Of a stretch of 26,672 nt of DNA, positions 15,507 to 23,335 are shown one piece after another. The stretch spans positions 1 to 26,672 of the forward strand of contig JAVWTD010000013.1 of NCBI GenBank assembly GCA_036667875.1. The letters run 5' to 3'. A program made the position numbers and the translations under genes. The notes under the pieces were generated by a model. It ran no database searches, was not told the DNA's origin, and saw only the letters and a list, made by a program, of their open reading frames with translations. How positions within the stretch are numbered: the stretch's first letter is position 1; the number at the start of each line of letters is the position of its first letter. The DNA is from CAJGDV01 sp036667875 (GTDB lineage: Bacteria; Bacillota_I; Bacilli_A; RF39; UBA660).

Positions 15507-16536
15507 CTTGAACCTCCTTTAAGGTATTTTCAAGAGAACCTTTTGTTTTTAGATTAATCCTTGTTTTAATACTATACTGAACTTTATCATAATCAACATT
15601 ATATCCATTTTTCACTTTATCCGCTAAATATTCTATTCCAATAGCATCACTTTTTGTATAAATTACTTTTTTTATTGCTTTTGTAATAATTTTTTTTATC
15701 TCTTTATTTGCATCTTCATTAATTCTTTCAATTACTTTATTATCAGTTAAATTTAATTTGCAATTTGTTTCATTAATTGACCCTTTTGAAGATACATCAA
15801 TTTTTACATAAACTTTATCTTTTATTTTAACACTCATGTGTGCTTTAATATCATCTAACTTAGTAATAACATATTTNNNNNNNNNNNNNNNNNNNNNNNN
15901 NNNNNNNNNNNNNNNNNNNNNNNNNNNNNNNNNNNNNNNNNNNNNNNNNNNNNNNNNNNNNNNNNNNNNNNNNNNNCCATCAAGCCCTTTATTAACAGCA
16001 CTAAAAGCAAAATTAAATAAAGTGACATTAGGAACATAACCAATTCTTTTATTTGAATTTTCAACCATTAAAGCTATATTTTGTGAAGGAAAATTTTCAA
16101 GCGGAGAAAGAACTTGAAGAATTTCTCTACTCTTATTATCTTTTGCAATAAGAACATAATATTTTTTAACAACTTCAGGATTTCTAATTAGATAATCCAT
16201 AATATCATAAATAGAATCAAATGCTAAATCATCTTCAATTACAATTTCATTAAGATGTCCCATATATAAATCCTTAGCGCTTTTAGTTTCAATATTTATA
16301 ATTGCTTCTGAAATTGTTTTACCTTTTCCAGTTATAATAGTACTCTCAGAATTACCTTCCTTATTCGATGCACCCATGCTTTCCCCATTAGCAATAAGAA
16401 CAGACAATATAATACCATCTTTATCTTTATCAACACCCATTCCAGTAACAATAGCAAAATCATCTAATTCATTATAATTCCAACAACCAGTCGTAAAAAG
16501 TAAAAGAACTAATATAATAGCTAATTTAATTTTCAT
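15493..16536 (-). CDS. gerAC: Spore germination receptor C subunit, lipoprotein (interrupted by assembly gap)
   Basis: A Ger(x)C-family lipoprotein of the germination receptor. The signal peptide ends LLLFTTGCWN, with the Cys as lipidation site, followed by the family hallmark YNELDDFAIVTGMGVDKD. The start is the ATG at 16536, preceded by AGAGGTGA; an ATG 7 codons further up lies before this binding site. It overlaps gerAA by 11 nt. A run of 100 N (15877-15976) removes the middle; the frame continues across it, but the true gap size is unknown. The region missing normally holds the GxAvF motif and about 60-70 residues, so the real gap may be longer than 100. Confidence 0.9.
   Translation of the reverse strand: MKIKLAIILVLLLFTTGCWNYNELDDFAIVTGMGVDKDKDGIILSVLIANGESMGASNKEGNSESTIITGKGKTISEAIINIETKSAKDLYMGHLNEIVIEDDLAFDSIYDIMDYLIRNPEVVKKYYVLIAKDNKSREILQVLSPLENFPSQNIALMVENSNKRIGYVPNVTLFNFAFSAVNKGLDXXXXXXXXXXXXXXXXXXXXXXXXXXXXXXXXXXKYVITKLDDIKAHMSVKIKDKVYVKIDVSSKGSINETNCKLNLTDNKVIERINEDANKEIKKIITKAIKKVIYTKSDAIGIEYLADKVKNGYNVDYDKVQYSIKTRINLKTKGSLENTLKEVQDEDR
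15877..15976. other. Assembly gap (100 N)
   Basis: Exactly 100 N, a conventional placeholder length, inside gerAC. Nothing can be said of the bases within it. Confidence 0.99.
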
Positions 16537-17941
16537 TATTTTCACCTCTTTTAACATTTTTGGTTAAATATGCTGCCCTTGTTGTCATCTTATTCTTTGG
16601 GAAAGCAACAAAAGAATCTTTTAAGGCTTTAATGTCTAATGGTGAAAACGGAGTTAGATATGGAATGCCTAATACTTCAACACTACATAATTTAGTAACA
16701 AATAAAATGAAAGCAATAACAAAACCAACTAACCCTAAAAAGGTTGAAAACATTAAAAAAATTAATTTCCACCACCTTAAAGCATTTACTACATCCATAT
16801 CACTAAATAATAAACCAGTTATAGAAGAAATAGCAACTACAATAACGACAATAGGCGAGACTATTCCAGCACTAACGGCTGCGTCTCCTAGAACTAAAGC
16901 ACCCACTATACTTATACTAGTACCCATACTTTCAGGAAGTCTTAAATCACTTTCTCTTAAAATCTCAAATGTAAGCATCAATATTAAAACTTCAAACGAA
17001 GTAGGAAAGGGAACTCCTGCTCTTTGAACCGCCAGAGAAATAAGAAGTTTATCAGGAATTACCTCTTGATTATATGTAGTAATTGCAACATAAAAAGCAG
17101 GGGCTAAAATAGTAATTAAAAGAGCCATAAAACGTAAAATTCTTGTCATTGTTATATTATTGGCTTTTTGATAACTATCTTCAACAGCGTGTAAAAAATT
17201 ATTTAAAAACCCAGGAATTACCAAAACAAAAGGAGTATTCTCTACCAAAATAGCGATTTTTCCTTCAAGTAATGATGCACAAACAGTGTCTGGTCTTTCC
17301 GTATTTACAACGGTAGGAAAATGACTCCTTGAGTCACGTGTCAAAAAATCCCTAATGTATCCTGCATCCAAAATAGCATCCGTATTAATTGATTTCAGTT
17401 TCTCTTCGATTTTTTTAACATATTCTATTTTAACTATATCATTTATATAAACAACACTAACTTTTGATTTACTTCTTGCACCAATTCTATAATCCTTTAT
17501 GATTAAATTAGGATCTTTTAAACGCTTTCTAATAAGTCCAATATTCTTATTATGATTTTCAGTAAAACTATCCTTTGGGCCTTTAATATTTACTTCACTA
17601 GTGGGTTCTGTTATACCTCTATCTAGTGTCTCTCTTGTTTCAACCACAATATACTCTTTATAACCCTTAATAAATATACAGGTAAAACCACTCGACAAAT
17701 AATAAAAGATTTCATCCTTATCTTTAAGTACCTTAATATTACTATTATATAAATTATTTTTAATAAGTTTGATTAAATTATCAAAAATAGATGCTTCATT
17801 AATAATTTTTACTAAAGATTTAACTAGAAAATTACTAACTTTATCATCACTTACAACAGTTTCAAAAAAACAATAATCAATCTTTTTACCATTAATATTT
17901 AAAGTACGCTTTATAAAATCTGGTGCATCAATATTTATCAT
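16526..17941 (-). CDS. gerAA: Spore germination receptor A subunit
   Basis: GerA-family proteins form the core membrane channel subunit of nutrient germination receptors. The 471 residues divide into an N-terminal soluble domain (about 1-240) with RGITEPTSE (109-117), GPKDSFTE (121-128) and RPDTVCASLLEGKIAILV (216-233), and a membrane domain with helices from about 268 to 425. The conserved LRLPESMG (333-340) and SAGIVSPIVVIVVA (357-370) lie in the latter. GGGAGGTGA precedes the ATG at 17941. It is the first gene of the operon and divergent from tagO. A TATAAT on the minus strand at 17980-17985 may be its promoter; a forespore sigma-G site would be expected but is not clear. Confidence 0.95.
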   Translation of the reverse strand: MINIDAPDFIKRTLNINGKKIDYCFFETVVSDDKVSNFLVKSLVKIINEASIFDNLIKLIKNNLYNSNIKVLKDKDEIFYYLSSGFTCIFIKGYKEYIVVETRETLDRGITEPTSEVNIKGPKDSFTENHNKNIGLIRKRLKDPNLIIKDYRIGARSKSKVSVVYINDIVKIEYVKKIEEKLKSINTDAILDAGYIRDFLTRDSRSHFPTVVNTERPDTVCASLLEGKIAILVENTPFVLVIPGFLNNFLHAVEDSYQKANNITMTRILRFMALLITILAPAFYVAITTYNQEVIPDKLLISLAVQRAGVPFPTSFEVLILMLTFEILRESDLRLPESMGTSISIVGALVLGDAAVSAGIVSPIVVIVVAISSITGLLFSDMDVVNALRWWKLIFLMFSTFLGLVGFVIAFILFVTKLCSVEVLGIPYLTPFSPLDIKALKDSFVAFPKNKMTTRAAYLTKNVKRGENNEN

Positions 17942-17992
17942 GTTTCACCTCCCTTTAAATTATGATGATTATTTTAAATATTATACAAATAA

Positions 17993-18021
17993 TTTACAAC
18001 TGATATTTTAAGTGTTATAAT
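17993..18021 (+). promoter_or_regulatory. tagO promoter
   Basis: TTTACA (17993-17998), 17 nt, TATAAT (18016-18021) with an extended TG at 18013-18014. The leader would be about 12 nt, holding GGTGAT at 18031-18036. Confidence 0.7.
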
Positions 18022-18039
18022 GTCTTTAGTGGTGATAAA

Positions 18040-19101
18040 ATGAGTGGATATTTAAGTAGAGTATTTGGAATGGTATTAGTGACATTTATAAGTGTAGTTA
18101 TATTAATACCGTTAATAAAAAAAATTGCAATTCATGTAGGAGCACTTGATATTCCTAATGAAAGAAAAGTACATACCAAACCAATGCCAAGACTTGGAGG
18201 TTTAGGTATTTATTTAGGATTTCTATTAGGATATATGATTTATGGTGAACCTAGTGCCTTAATGAATTCAATATTAATAGGAAGTTTTATTATTGTTTTA
18301 ACTGGAGTAGTGGACGATATTAAACCGCTTGATGCTAAATTTAAGTTTGCGGGTCAACTAGTGGCAGCATGTGTTGTAGTTTTTTACGGAAATCTAGTAA
18401 TGCATGAATTAACAGCCTTCGGATTTACCCTTAATTTTGGCATTTTAGCCTATCCTATAACTCTATTCTTTATTTTAGGTTGCATTAACTGTATTAATTT
18501 AATTGATGGCTTAGATGGCCTTGCAGGAGGAATTAGTTCTATCTATTTCCTTACAATTGGTATAATAGCAGTTATACAGAACAAATTAGGTTTAGATTGT
18601 GTCTTAACATTTGTTATGTTAGGATCTACCTTAGGGTTCTTAGTTTATAATTTTAACCCTTCAAGTATATTTATGGGAGACTCAGGCTCCATGTTTTTAG
18701 GTTTTATTATAGCCGTTATTGCTCTATTAGGATTTAAAAATGTTACAATGACTTCTTTAATTATTCCCCTAATAATATTAGCAATACCAATACTAGATAC
18801 AATATTTGCAATAATAAGAAGAATACTCAAAGGAGAAAGCATCTCAAAACCAGATAAATTTCACATACATCATCAATTTTTAAGTCGTAACTTTTCACAA
18901 AAAGAAACAGTTCTAACTATTTACTTAATAAATATATTATTTGCCTTTGCATCAATTGTTTATTTCTTAAAAGATAGAACTCTAGGATATATTATTTATT
19001 TCATTCTTATGACTATAGTAATAGTATTTGTTATAAAAACAAATGTTGTTTTTGAACATAAAGGAAGAATTAAAAACTTCTTTAAAAAGCATAAAAAATA
19101 A
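18040..19101 (+). CDS. tagO: Undecaprenyl-phosphate GlcNAc-1-phosphate transferase (TagO/WecA family)
   Basis: This membrane enzyme attaches GlcNAc-1-phosphate to undecaprenyl phosphate, the first step in teichoic acid or other wall polysaccharide assembly. The 353 residues show about eleven hydrophobic segments and the family motifs: KPMPRLGG (47-54), the metal-binding DDIKPLD (92-98), NLIDGLDGLAGG (153-164), GDSGSMFLG (213-221) and the HIHH motif (275-278), which favours the TagO/WecA branch over MraY. GGTGAT is the ribosome binding site. It is alone here, without other wall-polymer genes. A hairpin directly after the stop may end the transcript or act on the next gene. Confidence 0.93.
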   Translation: MSGYLSRVFGMVLVTFISVVILIPLIKKIAIHVGALDIPNERKVHTKPMPRLGGLGIYLGFLLGYMIYGEPSALMNSILIGSFIIVLTGVVDDIKPLDAKFKFAGQLVAACVVVFYGNLVMHELTAFGFTLNFGILAYPITLFFILGCINCINLIDGLDGLAGGISSIYFLTIGIIAVIQNKLGLDCVLTFVMLGSTLGFLVYNFNPSSIFMGDSGSMFLGFIIAVIALLGFKNVTMTSLIIPLIILAIPILDTIFAIIRRILKGESISKPDKFHIHHQFLSRNFSQKETVLTIYLINILFAFASIVYFLKDRTLGYIIYFILMTIVIVFVIKTNVVFEHKGRIKNFFKKHKK

Positions 19102-19105
19102 AAAG

Positions 19106-19141
19106 AAATCCATACTATCATATAGGTGATACTATGGATTT
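19106..19141 (+). promoter_or_regulatory. Hairpin over the start codon of the DUF421 gene
   Basis: AAATCCATA-C-TATCA (19106-19120) pairs with TGATA-C-TATGGATTT (19127-19141) with one C-C mismatch and the loop TATAGG. The AGGTGAT Shine-Dalgarno (19124-19130) lies half in the loop and half in the 3' arm, and the ATG at 19134 is in the stem. A T-rich tract follows. It may be the tagO terminator, a translation-blocking hairpin, or both. Confidence 0.55.
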
Positions 19142-19853
19142 TAATTTTGCAGAAATAGGAGCAACTATTTATAGAGCAGTAATATCTTTAATGGTTTTAT
19201 TTGTAATTACAAAACTTCTAGGAAAAAAACAAGTTTCTCAACTAACACTCTTTGATTATGTAATAGGAATTTCAATTGGTAACTTCTCAGCTGAAATGAC
19301 AATCAATCTTGATTCAAGCGAAATAAACGGAATCGTAGCAGTTTTAACATTCGGCTTTATTGCATACCTTGTATCTTATTTGACAATGAAAAGTATGGCA
19401 ATTAGAAAGTTTGTTACAGGTCCTCCATCTATTCTAATTGAAGATGGTAAAATAATTTATAAAAATTTAAAAAAAGTTCATTTTGACATTAATGATTTAT
19501 TACAAGAATGTCGAATAAATGGTTTTTTTGATGTTTCTAAAATTAATTATGCCCTAATGGAAGCAAACGGCGAAGTTAGCATTCTTCCTAAAAAAGATAA
19601 TTCCCCTTTAACAGTAAAAGATATGAATTTAAAGATAAAAGAAGATACCTTAGTATCTAATGTAATAATAGACACATGTATTGTAAAAAAGAACTTAGAA
19701 GGCTTAGGAATAACAGAAGAAAAAATTAAAAAAGATTTGAAAATAAAAGGATATAACGACTTTAAAAACATCCTCTTAGCAACTATTGATGGAAACGGAA
19801 AAATAAACATTTTTGAAAAGAACAATAAAGGAACTAAAAATACTATGAATTAA
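19134..19853 (+). CDS. DUF421 (YetF-family) membrane protein
   Basis: The 239-residue protein has three N-terminal membrane segments (about 10-28, 36-55 and 65-85) containing the family core LLGKKQVSQLTLFDYVIGISIGN. A soluble domain follows with GPPSILIEDGKIIYKNLKK, DLLQECR (122-128) and GEVSILPK, typical of YetF, YkjA and YrbG. Biochemical function is unknown. DUF421 domains also occur in spore proteins such as 2Duf, which affects spore heat resistance, so a spore role is possible but not shown. The ribosome binding site AGGTGAT and the ATG lie in the hairpin described at 19106. It follows tagO by 32 nt. Confidence 0.88.
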   Translation: MDFNFAEIGATIYRAVISLMVLFVITKLLGKKQVSQLTLFDYVIGISIGNFSAEMTINLDSSEINGIVAVLTFGFIAYLVSYLTMKSMAIRKFVTGPPSILIEDGKIIYKNLKKVHFDINDLLQECRINGFFDVSKINYALMEANGEVSILPKKDNSPLTVKDMNLKIKEDTLVSNVIIDTCIVKKNLEGLGITEEKIKKDLKIKGYNDFKNILLATIDGNGKINIFEKNNKGTKNTMN

Positions 19854-19882
19854 AATGCTTTACATATATAGACATCATTTTA
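19851..19882 (+). terminator. Weak possible terminator after the DUF421 gene
   Basis: TAAAATG (19851-19857) pairs with CATTTTA (19876-19882), with a long loop and only one G-C pair, starting at the stop codon. Termination strength is doubtful. Confidence 0.3.
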
Positions 19883-19910
19883 TTTACTTATCAATTTTAA
19901 ATGGTATAAT
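19883..19910 (+). promoter_or_regulatory. Promoter of the Nudix gene
   Basis: TTTACT (19883-19888), 16 nt, TATAAT (19905-19910) with an extended TG at 19902-19903. GGTGAT at 19917-19922 follows at once, so the leader is about 11 nt. Confidence 0.6.
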
Positions 19911-19927
19911 GATAGTGGTGATAGAAT

Positions 19928-20359
19928 ATGAAAAGACACTTTTGTGCATCAGCATTTGTAATAGATCCTGATAGTAAAAAAATTTTATTGGTAAAACATA
20001 AAAAATTCAATCGTTATGTTCAACCAGGAGGACACATAGAAGATAATGAGACTCCAGAAGAAACCGCACTAAGAGAAGTTTATGAAGAAACAGGCGTTAA
20101 AATCAAACTAATTGGTGAAAGATTTCCTCGTGAAGACGATTTCATAAAACCACTAGGAATTCAAAAAAATAGAAATAAAATGGGAGACTTGCATATAGAT
20201 ATTATATATGTAGCAGAACCCATTAATGATATAGATTTACATGAAGAAAATGAAAGTAAAGAAGTTTATTGGTTTTCAAGAAAAGAACTAGATTATATTG
20301 ATTTATTTCCAGATATCAAAATAACGTATGACTATATTTTAAAAGAGATAATTAAGTAG
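19928..20359 (+). CDS. Nudix hydrolase
   Basis: A 143-residue protein that cleaves a nucleoside diphosphate linked to another group. The complete Nudix box Gx5Ex7REVxEExGV runs from Gly35 to Val57 (GHIEDNE...REVYEETGV), with the metal-binding glutamates Glu50, Glu53 and Glu54 present. The N-terminus (RHFCASAFVID, then KILLVKHKKFNRYVQPGGH) is typical of MutT-like housekeeping members. The substrate cannot be predicted. It has its own promoter, and its TAG stop is built into the Shine-Dalgarno (TAGGTGA) of the next gene, so the two are co-transcribed and closely coupled. Confidence 0.9.
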   Translation: MKRHFCASAFVIDPDSKKILLVKHKKFNRYVQPGGHIEDNETPEETALREVYEETGVKIKLIGERFPREDDFIKPLGIQKNRNKMGDLHIDIIYVAEPINDIDLHEENESKEVYWFSRKELDYIDLFPDIKITYDYILKEIIK

Positions 20360-20368
20360 GTGACTAGT

Positions 20369-21031
20369 ATGAATATGGAATTAACAAGTTTTTGGATAAA
20401 CATTCTTTTACCAGTACTTTCAATTTTAATCCCTGTCTTTGTAACTTTATATACAGTTAATAATAGAATTAAGAATCAAAATAGAGAAAATCATCAACCT
20501 TATGTAGTATTAGGTAGTGTAGTAGATATTGAGAAATTAAATTCTTACTCTTACTATTTAACTCCAGTTGGAAGAAACTTTTTAAATGAAAACAAAAATA
20601 TTGACTACGAAAAGATTAAGAGTGACAACGATATAAATGTTAAACTAATGCTTAATAATATAGGCTATGGAGTAGCTACAAATATAAAATTTTATAATCT
20701 TTTAACAGGTACTCAAGTACATGGAACTCAAGAAAGTAACCATGAAAAAAATCAAAAATTATTTACAACTTTTGATATGCAAGCAGGAGATGAAAAAGGA
20801 GTTCAAGCAAGAATAATAAATCTTGTAAAAGAAAACAATGAAGACCACATTAGAATGCTTTGCATTTATCATGATTTAAACAACAATATATATAATTTTA
20901 TAATAAGTATTAACGCAAAAGGAAAAGGACATTATGACTTCTTTGCATATCAACCATCAAGTAAAAGTTATAAAAAATGGCAAAAGGAAAACAAAAAAGA
21001 ATTTAAAAAAATAATTAAAGAATATAACTAA
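20369..21031 (+). CDS. N-terminally membrane-anchored protein, unknown function
   Basis: This 220-residue protein has one hydrophobic segment at about 7-29 and then a polar domain. A stretch VKLMLNNIGYGVATNIKFYNL (about 91-111) resembles a beta-sandwich strand pattern seen in several uncharacterised membrane-anchored proteins. The C-terminus is very basic (KKWQKENKKEFKKIIKEYN), so the domain is probably cytoplasmic. The start at 20369 is chosen because AGGTGA (20358-20363) lies at the right spacing; a GTG at 20360 overlaps that site. It is in an operon with the Nudix gene and ends at a terminator shared with the converging nuclease gene. No function is assigned. Confidence 0.65.
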   Translation: MNMELTSFWINILLPVLSILIPVFVTLYTVNNRIKNQNRENHQPYVVLGSVVDIEKLNSYSYYLTPVGRNFLNENKNIDYEKIKSDNDINVKLMLNNIGYGVATNIKFYNLLTGTQVHGTQESNHEKNQKLFTTFDMQAGDEKGVQARIINLVKENNEDHIRMLCIYHDLNNNIYNFIISINAKGKGHYDFFAYQPSSKSYKKWQKENKKEFKKIIKEYN

Positions 21032-21062
21032 AAAAAGTCAGGAATTTTATTTCTGGCTTTTT
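21031..21062. terminator. Bidirectional terminator between the unknown gene and the nuclease
   Basis: AAAAAGTCAG (21032-21041) pairs with CTGGCTTTTT (21053-21062) with one T-G wobble. It serves the plus-strand operon and, in reverse, the nuclease gene ending at 21061. Confidence 0.75.
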
Positions 21063-21591
21063 AGTATCTTTTTTTCTTTAATAAAATTAAAATTAATATA
21101 ATAATTAGAACAACAGTTATATAAAGACTTATATTTGTCTCTTCTTTCCAAATATTTAACTTATTATTCTTAGCAATTGATTCAGCTTCAAGAAGATCAT
21201 TTGTATATTTATAGTTCCCATAAATATACGCAACTTTAGCAAATCCTTCAATGACAATCTTTTCTTGTAACAACTTATTATCAACAAAAACCCACACTAA
21301 GTGTCTTTTATATTTGTCATACTTATCACTTTCAGCATCATACTCTAATTCAATTTTTTTGGCATCACTTAAATATTTACAAGTAAATGAACTAGCTTCA
21401 TTTCCATAAGTATCTTTTTGTAGTTCAGGAGTATCAATTGCAAGGAATCTTGCTTTCATAAGTTTTCCTTTATACATAAAATTAGCGGTATCACCATCAA
21501 CACACTTTGATAAAGTAACTTCAAATTTTTCTAAAGCACTAACTTGTATACCTACAAATAAAAGTAGTATGAATAGTATATATTTTTTCAT
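21061..21591 (-). CDS. Secreted, membrane-tethered thermonuclease (SNase family)
   Basis: A calcium-dependent staphylococcal-nuclease-like enzyme that degrades DNA and RNA. A signal peptide covers about 1-19 (ending VSA). The SNase domain runs from about 22 to 150 with the key residues present: Asp34 (in DGDT), Arg48 and Asp53-Glu56 (ARFLAIDTPE), and Arg96 (KYKRHLVW). Unlike the secreted S. aureus enzyme, a C-terminal hydrophobic helix (154-171) followed by KKKRY should hold it in the membrane with the enzyme outside. There is no LPXTG sorting signal. GGTGAT (plus 21595-21600) precedes the ATG. Roles may be nutrient or DNA scavenging at the surface. Confidence 0.9.
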   Translation of the reverse strand: MKKYILFILLLFVGIQVSALEKFEVTLSKCVDGDTANFMYKGKLMKARFLAIDTPELQKDTYGNEASSFTCKYLSDAKKIELEYDAESDKYDKYKRHLVWVFVDNKLLQEKIVIEGFAKVAYIYGNYKYTNDLLEAESIAKNNKLNIWKEETNISLYITVVLIIILILILLKKKRY

Positions 21592-21606
21592 CTTATCACC
21601 ACTAAT

Positions 21607-21615
21607 ATTATATCA
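21607..21615 (-). promoter_or_regulatory. Putative extended -10 for the nuclease gene
   Basis: On the minus strand TG-A-TATAAT reads from 21615 to 21607, about 15 nt before the ATG. A -35 at the expected distance is weak (TATAGA). Confidence 0.5.
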
Positions 21616-21624
21616 TATAATTGT

Positions 21625-21653
21625 TTGACTCTATAACTTTACTATGCTAAAAT
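21625..21653 (+). promoter_or_regulatory. Promoter of the GT-C-like gene
   Basis: TTGACT (21625-21630), 17 nt, TAAAAT (21648-21653) with an extended TG at 21645-21646. It is divergent from the nuclease promoter, with the two -10 elements about 36 nt apart. Confidence 0.7.
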
Positions 21654-21670
21654 TAATTTAGGAGGATTAT

Positions 21671-23152
21671 ATGAAAAAAACATTTATTAATTTTAACATT
21701 CTAGCAATCATATTAATCAGTATTTTAGCTATTTCAATACCCCAAAAAACATTTCAAAATGACACATATTATTATATTAAAATAGGAGAATCAATTACTC
21801 AAAATAATATAGATATGAAAGATCATTATTCATGGGTAGGGGACCTTGACTATAGTTATCCTCACTGGTTATTTGATGTAATTACATATAAAATACACAG
21901 TAATTTTGGATTTGAAGGGCTTTATATCTTTAATATTTTATGTGCTCTTATAATAGGTTTATCTGTCTATTTTATAGGTTCACACTTAACCAAAAACAAA
22001 TTATTTTCTTTAATTGTAGCACTTACAATAATAGTCGGGTTAGAGTCCTTTTTAGCAGTACGTTCTCAAAATATAAGTTATATTTTATTTATTTTTGAAT
22101 TCTTATTTATTGAGAAATTCTTAGAAAAAAAAGATTACCGCTATATTGTTGGACTGTTAGCAATATCAACATTATTAGTTAATGTTCATGTTGCTGTTTG
22201 GCCCGCTTATTTTATATTATTCATGCCTTCTATAGCAGAATATATAATTTATAAGTTTAAAGATAAAATAAATATTAAAAAAATAGGATTAGACCCATAT
22301 AAGTTTAATATTGAAAGATGTGAAAATGCCAAATATTTTATTATATTGATTTTTTTATCTCTTTTAACAGGCTTTTTAACTCCAATAGGTCTAACACCAT
22401 TTACTTATATATTTAAAACAATGAAAGGTAATTCAACAGGAAGTATAGTTGAACACCTTCCAATAGTTTTAGCCAACTCTAATTTTATATTTGTAGCAAT
22501 GATGCTATTCTTTGGACTATTAATTTTTTCTAAAGCAAAAATTAAAGTAAGAGATTTCTTCTTGATAGCAGGATTATTCTATATGACCTTAATGTCAAAA
22601 AGACACAGTGCTTTACTTATTTCAATTGGTTCGATTGCTTTTATTAGATATATTTCTGCTTTTATTAAAGAAAATGATCCATGTGGTAGTGATAATTTAA
22701 TAAAACTAGCAACTAAACCATTTACAGCTTTAATCATAATATCTATTACCGCATTAGCGTGTTATCCCTCATTTAACCAAAGATTAAATGAAGAATACCA
22801 TAATGAGTTTTTTGCCCCAATTTCTGCAACAAAGTATATTAAAACACATTATGACATTAATAATATTAAATTATATAATAATTACGCTGATGGTGCATAT
22901 CTTTTATATAATGATATTTTAGTATTTCAAGATTCAAGATGTGATTTATATACAAAAGAATTTAATAAAGGAATAAATGTTTTTTTCGATGGTGAAGACA
23001 TATATACTGATTATAAAAAAATATTTAAAAAATATGATTTTGATGTTATCTTAGAAAACAAAGCAAGTACATTCATTAAAGAATTAAAATATGATAAGAA
23101 ATATAAAAAAGTTTATGAAGACCGACTTAGAGTTATATATGAAAAAGTTTAA
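21671..23152 (+). CDS. GT-C-like multi-pass membrane protein, possible glycosyltransferase
   Basis: The 493-residue protein has about ten hydrophobic segments. After the first segment comes a large loop with NDTYYYIKIGESIxxNNIDMKDHYSW and YPHWLFD (about 30-69). This resembles the DxWWHLxxGxxI...FSY...W..HEWL pattern of uncharacterised GT-C-fold membrane proteins, in which the acidic residue (here Asp31) sits where GT-C enzymes carry a catalytic acid. A C-terminal region outside the helices contains NNYADGAYLLY and VFQDSRCDLY (about 401-430), also seen in that group. It would transfer sugar from a lipid-linked donor, but donor and acceptor are unknown. AGGAGG precedes the ATG. It is a single-gene unit with a terminator. 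Confidence 0.6.
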   Translation: MKKTFINFNILAIILISILAISIPQKTFQNDTYYYIKIGESITQNNIDMKDHYSWVGDLDYSYPHWLFDVITYKIHSNFGFEGLYIFNILCALIIGLSVYFIGSHLTKNKLFSLIVALTIIVGLESFLAVRSQNISYILFIFEFLFIEKFLEKKDYRYIVGLLAISTLLVNVHVAVWPAYFILFMPSIAEYIIYKFKDKINIKKIGLDPYKFNIERCENAKYFIILIFLSLLTGFLTPIGLTPFTYIFKTMKGNSTGSIVEHLPIVLANSNFIFVAMMLFFGLLIFSKAKIKVRDFFLIAGLFYMTLMSKRHSALLISIGSIAFIRYISAFIKENDPCGSDNLIKLATKPFTALIIISITALACYPSFNQRLNEEYHNEFFAPISATKYIKTHYDINNIKLYNNYADGAYLLYNDILVFQDSRCDLYTKEFNKGINVFFDGEDIYTDYKKIFKKYDFDVILENKASTFIKELKYDKKYKKVYEDRLRVIYEKV

Positions 23153-23170
23153 GTCTATACTCTTATAAAT

Positions 23171-23206
23171 AACTGTATATAATAAAGAAATTATTACAGT
23201 TTTTTT
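23171..23206 (+). terminator. Terminator after the GT-C-like gene
   Basis: AACTGTATATAAT (23171-23183) pairs with ATTATTACAGTT (23190-23201) with a single-base bulge, followed by T. Confidence 0.75.
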
Positions 23207-23278
23207 CTTGCTTTTAGTACAAATACCCATTGATTCTTAAAATATCCTAGTTAACTTTTGTTCTTTTTCCTATTTTTC

Positions 23279-23308
23279 TTTACTTTTCTATTTCTAGTAT
23301 GGTATAAT
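23279..23308 (+). promoter_or_regulatory. typA promoter
   Basis: TTTACT (23279-23284), 18 nt, TATAAT (23303-23308) with an extended TG at 23300-23301. The sequence upstream is a pyrimidine-rich tract on the plus strand. Confidence 0.6.
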
Positions 23309-23335
23309 AGCGCAGTTACAAAGAGGAAGTGAATT

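Noticed and set aside
15877..15976. The N run as a biological feature or an insertion.
   Set aside because: Exactly 100 N is a scaffold placeholder.
16560..17027. A 155-codon plus-strand open frame antisense to gerAA.
   Set aside because: It lies wholly inside gerAA, has no Shine-Dalgarno or promoter and no recognisable domain; gerAA is clearly the real gene.
17980..17986. A sigma-G promoter for gerAA on the minus strand (TATAATA resembling CATNHTA).
   Set aside because: No acceptable -35 at the proper distance, and the match is equally good as a sigma-A -10.
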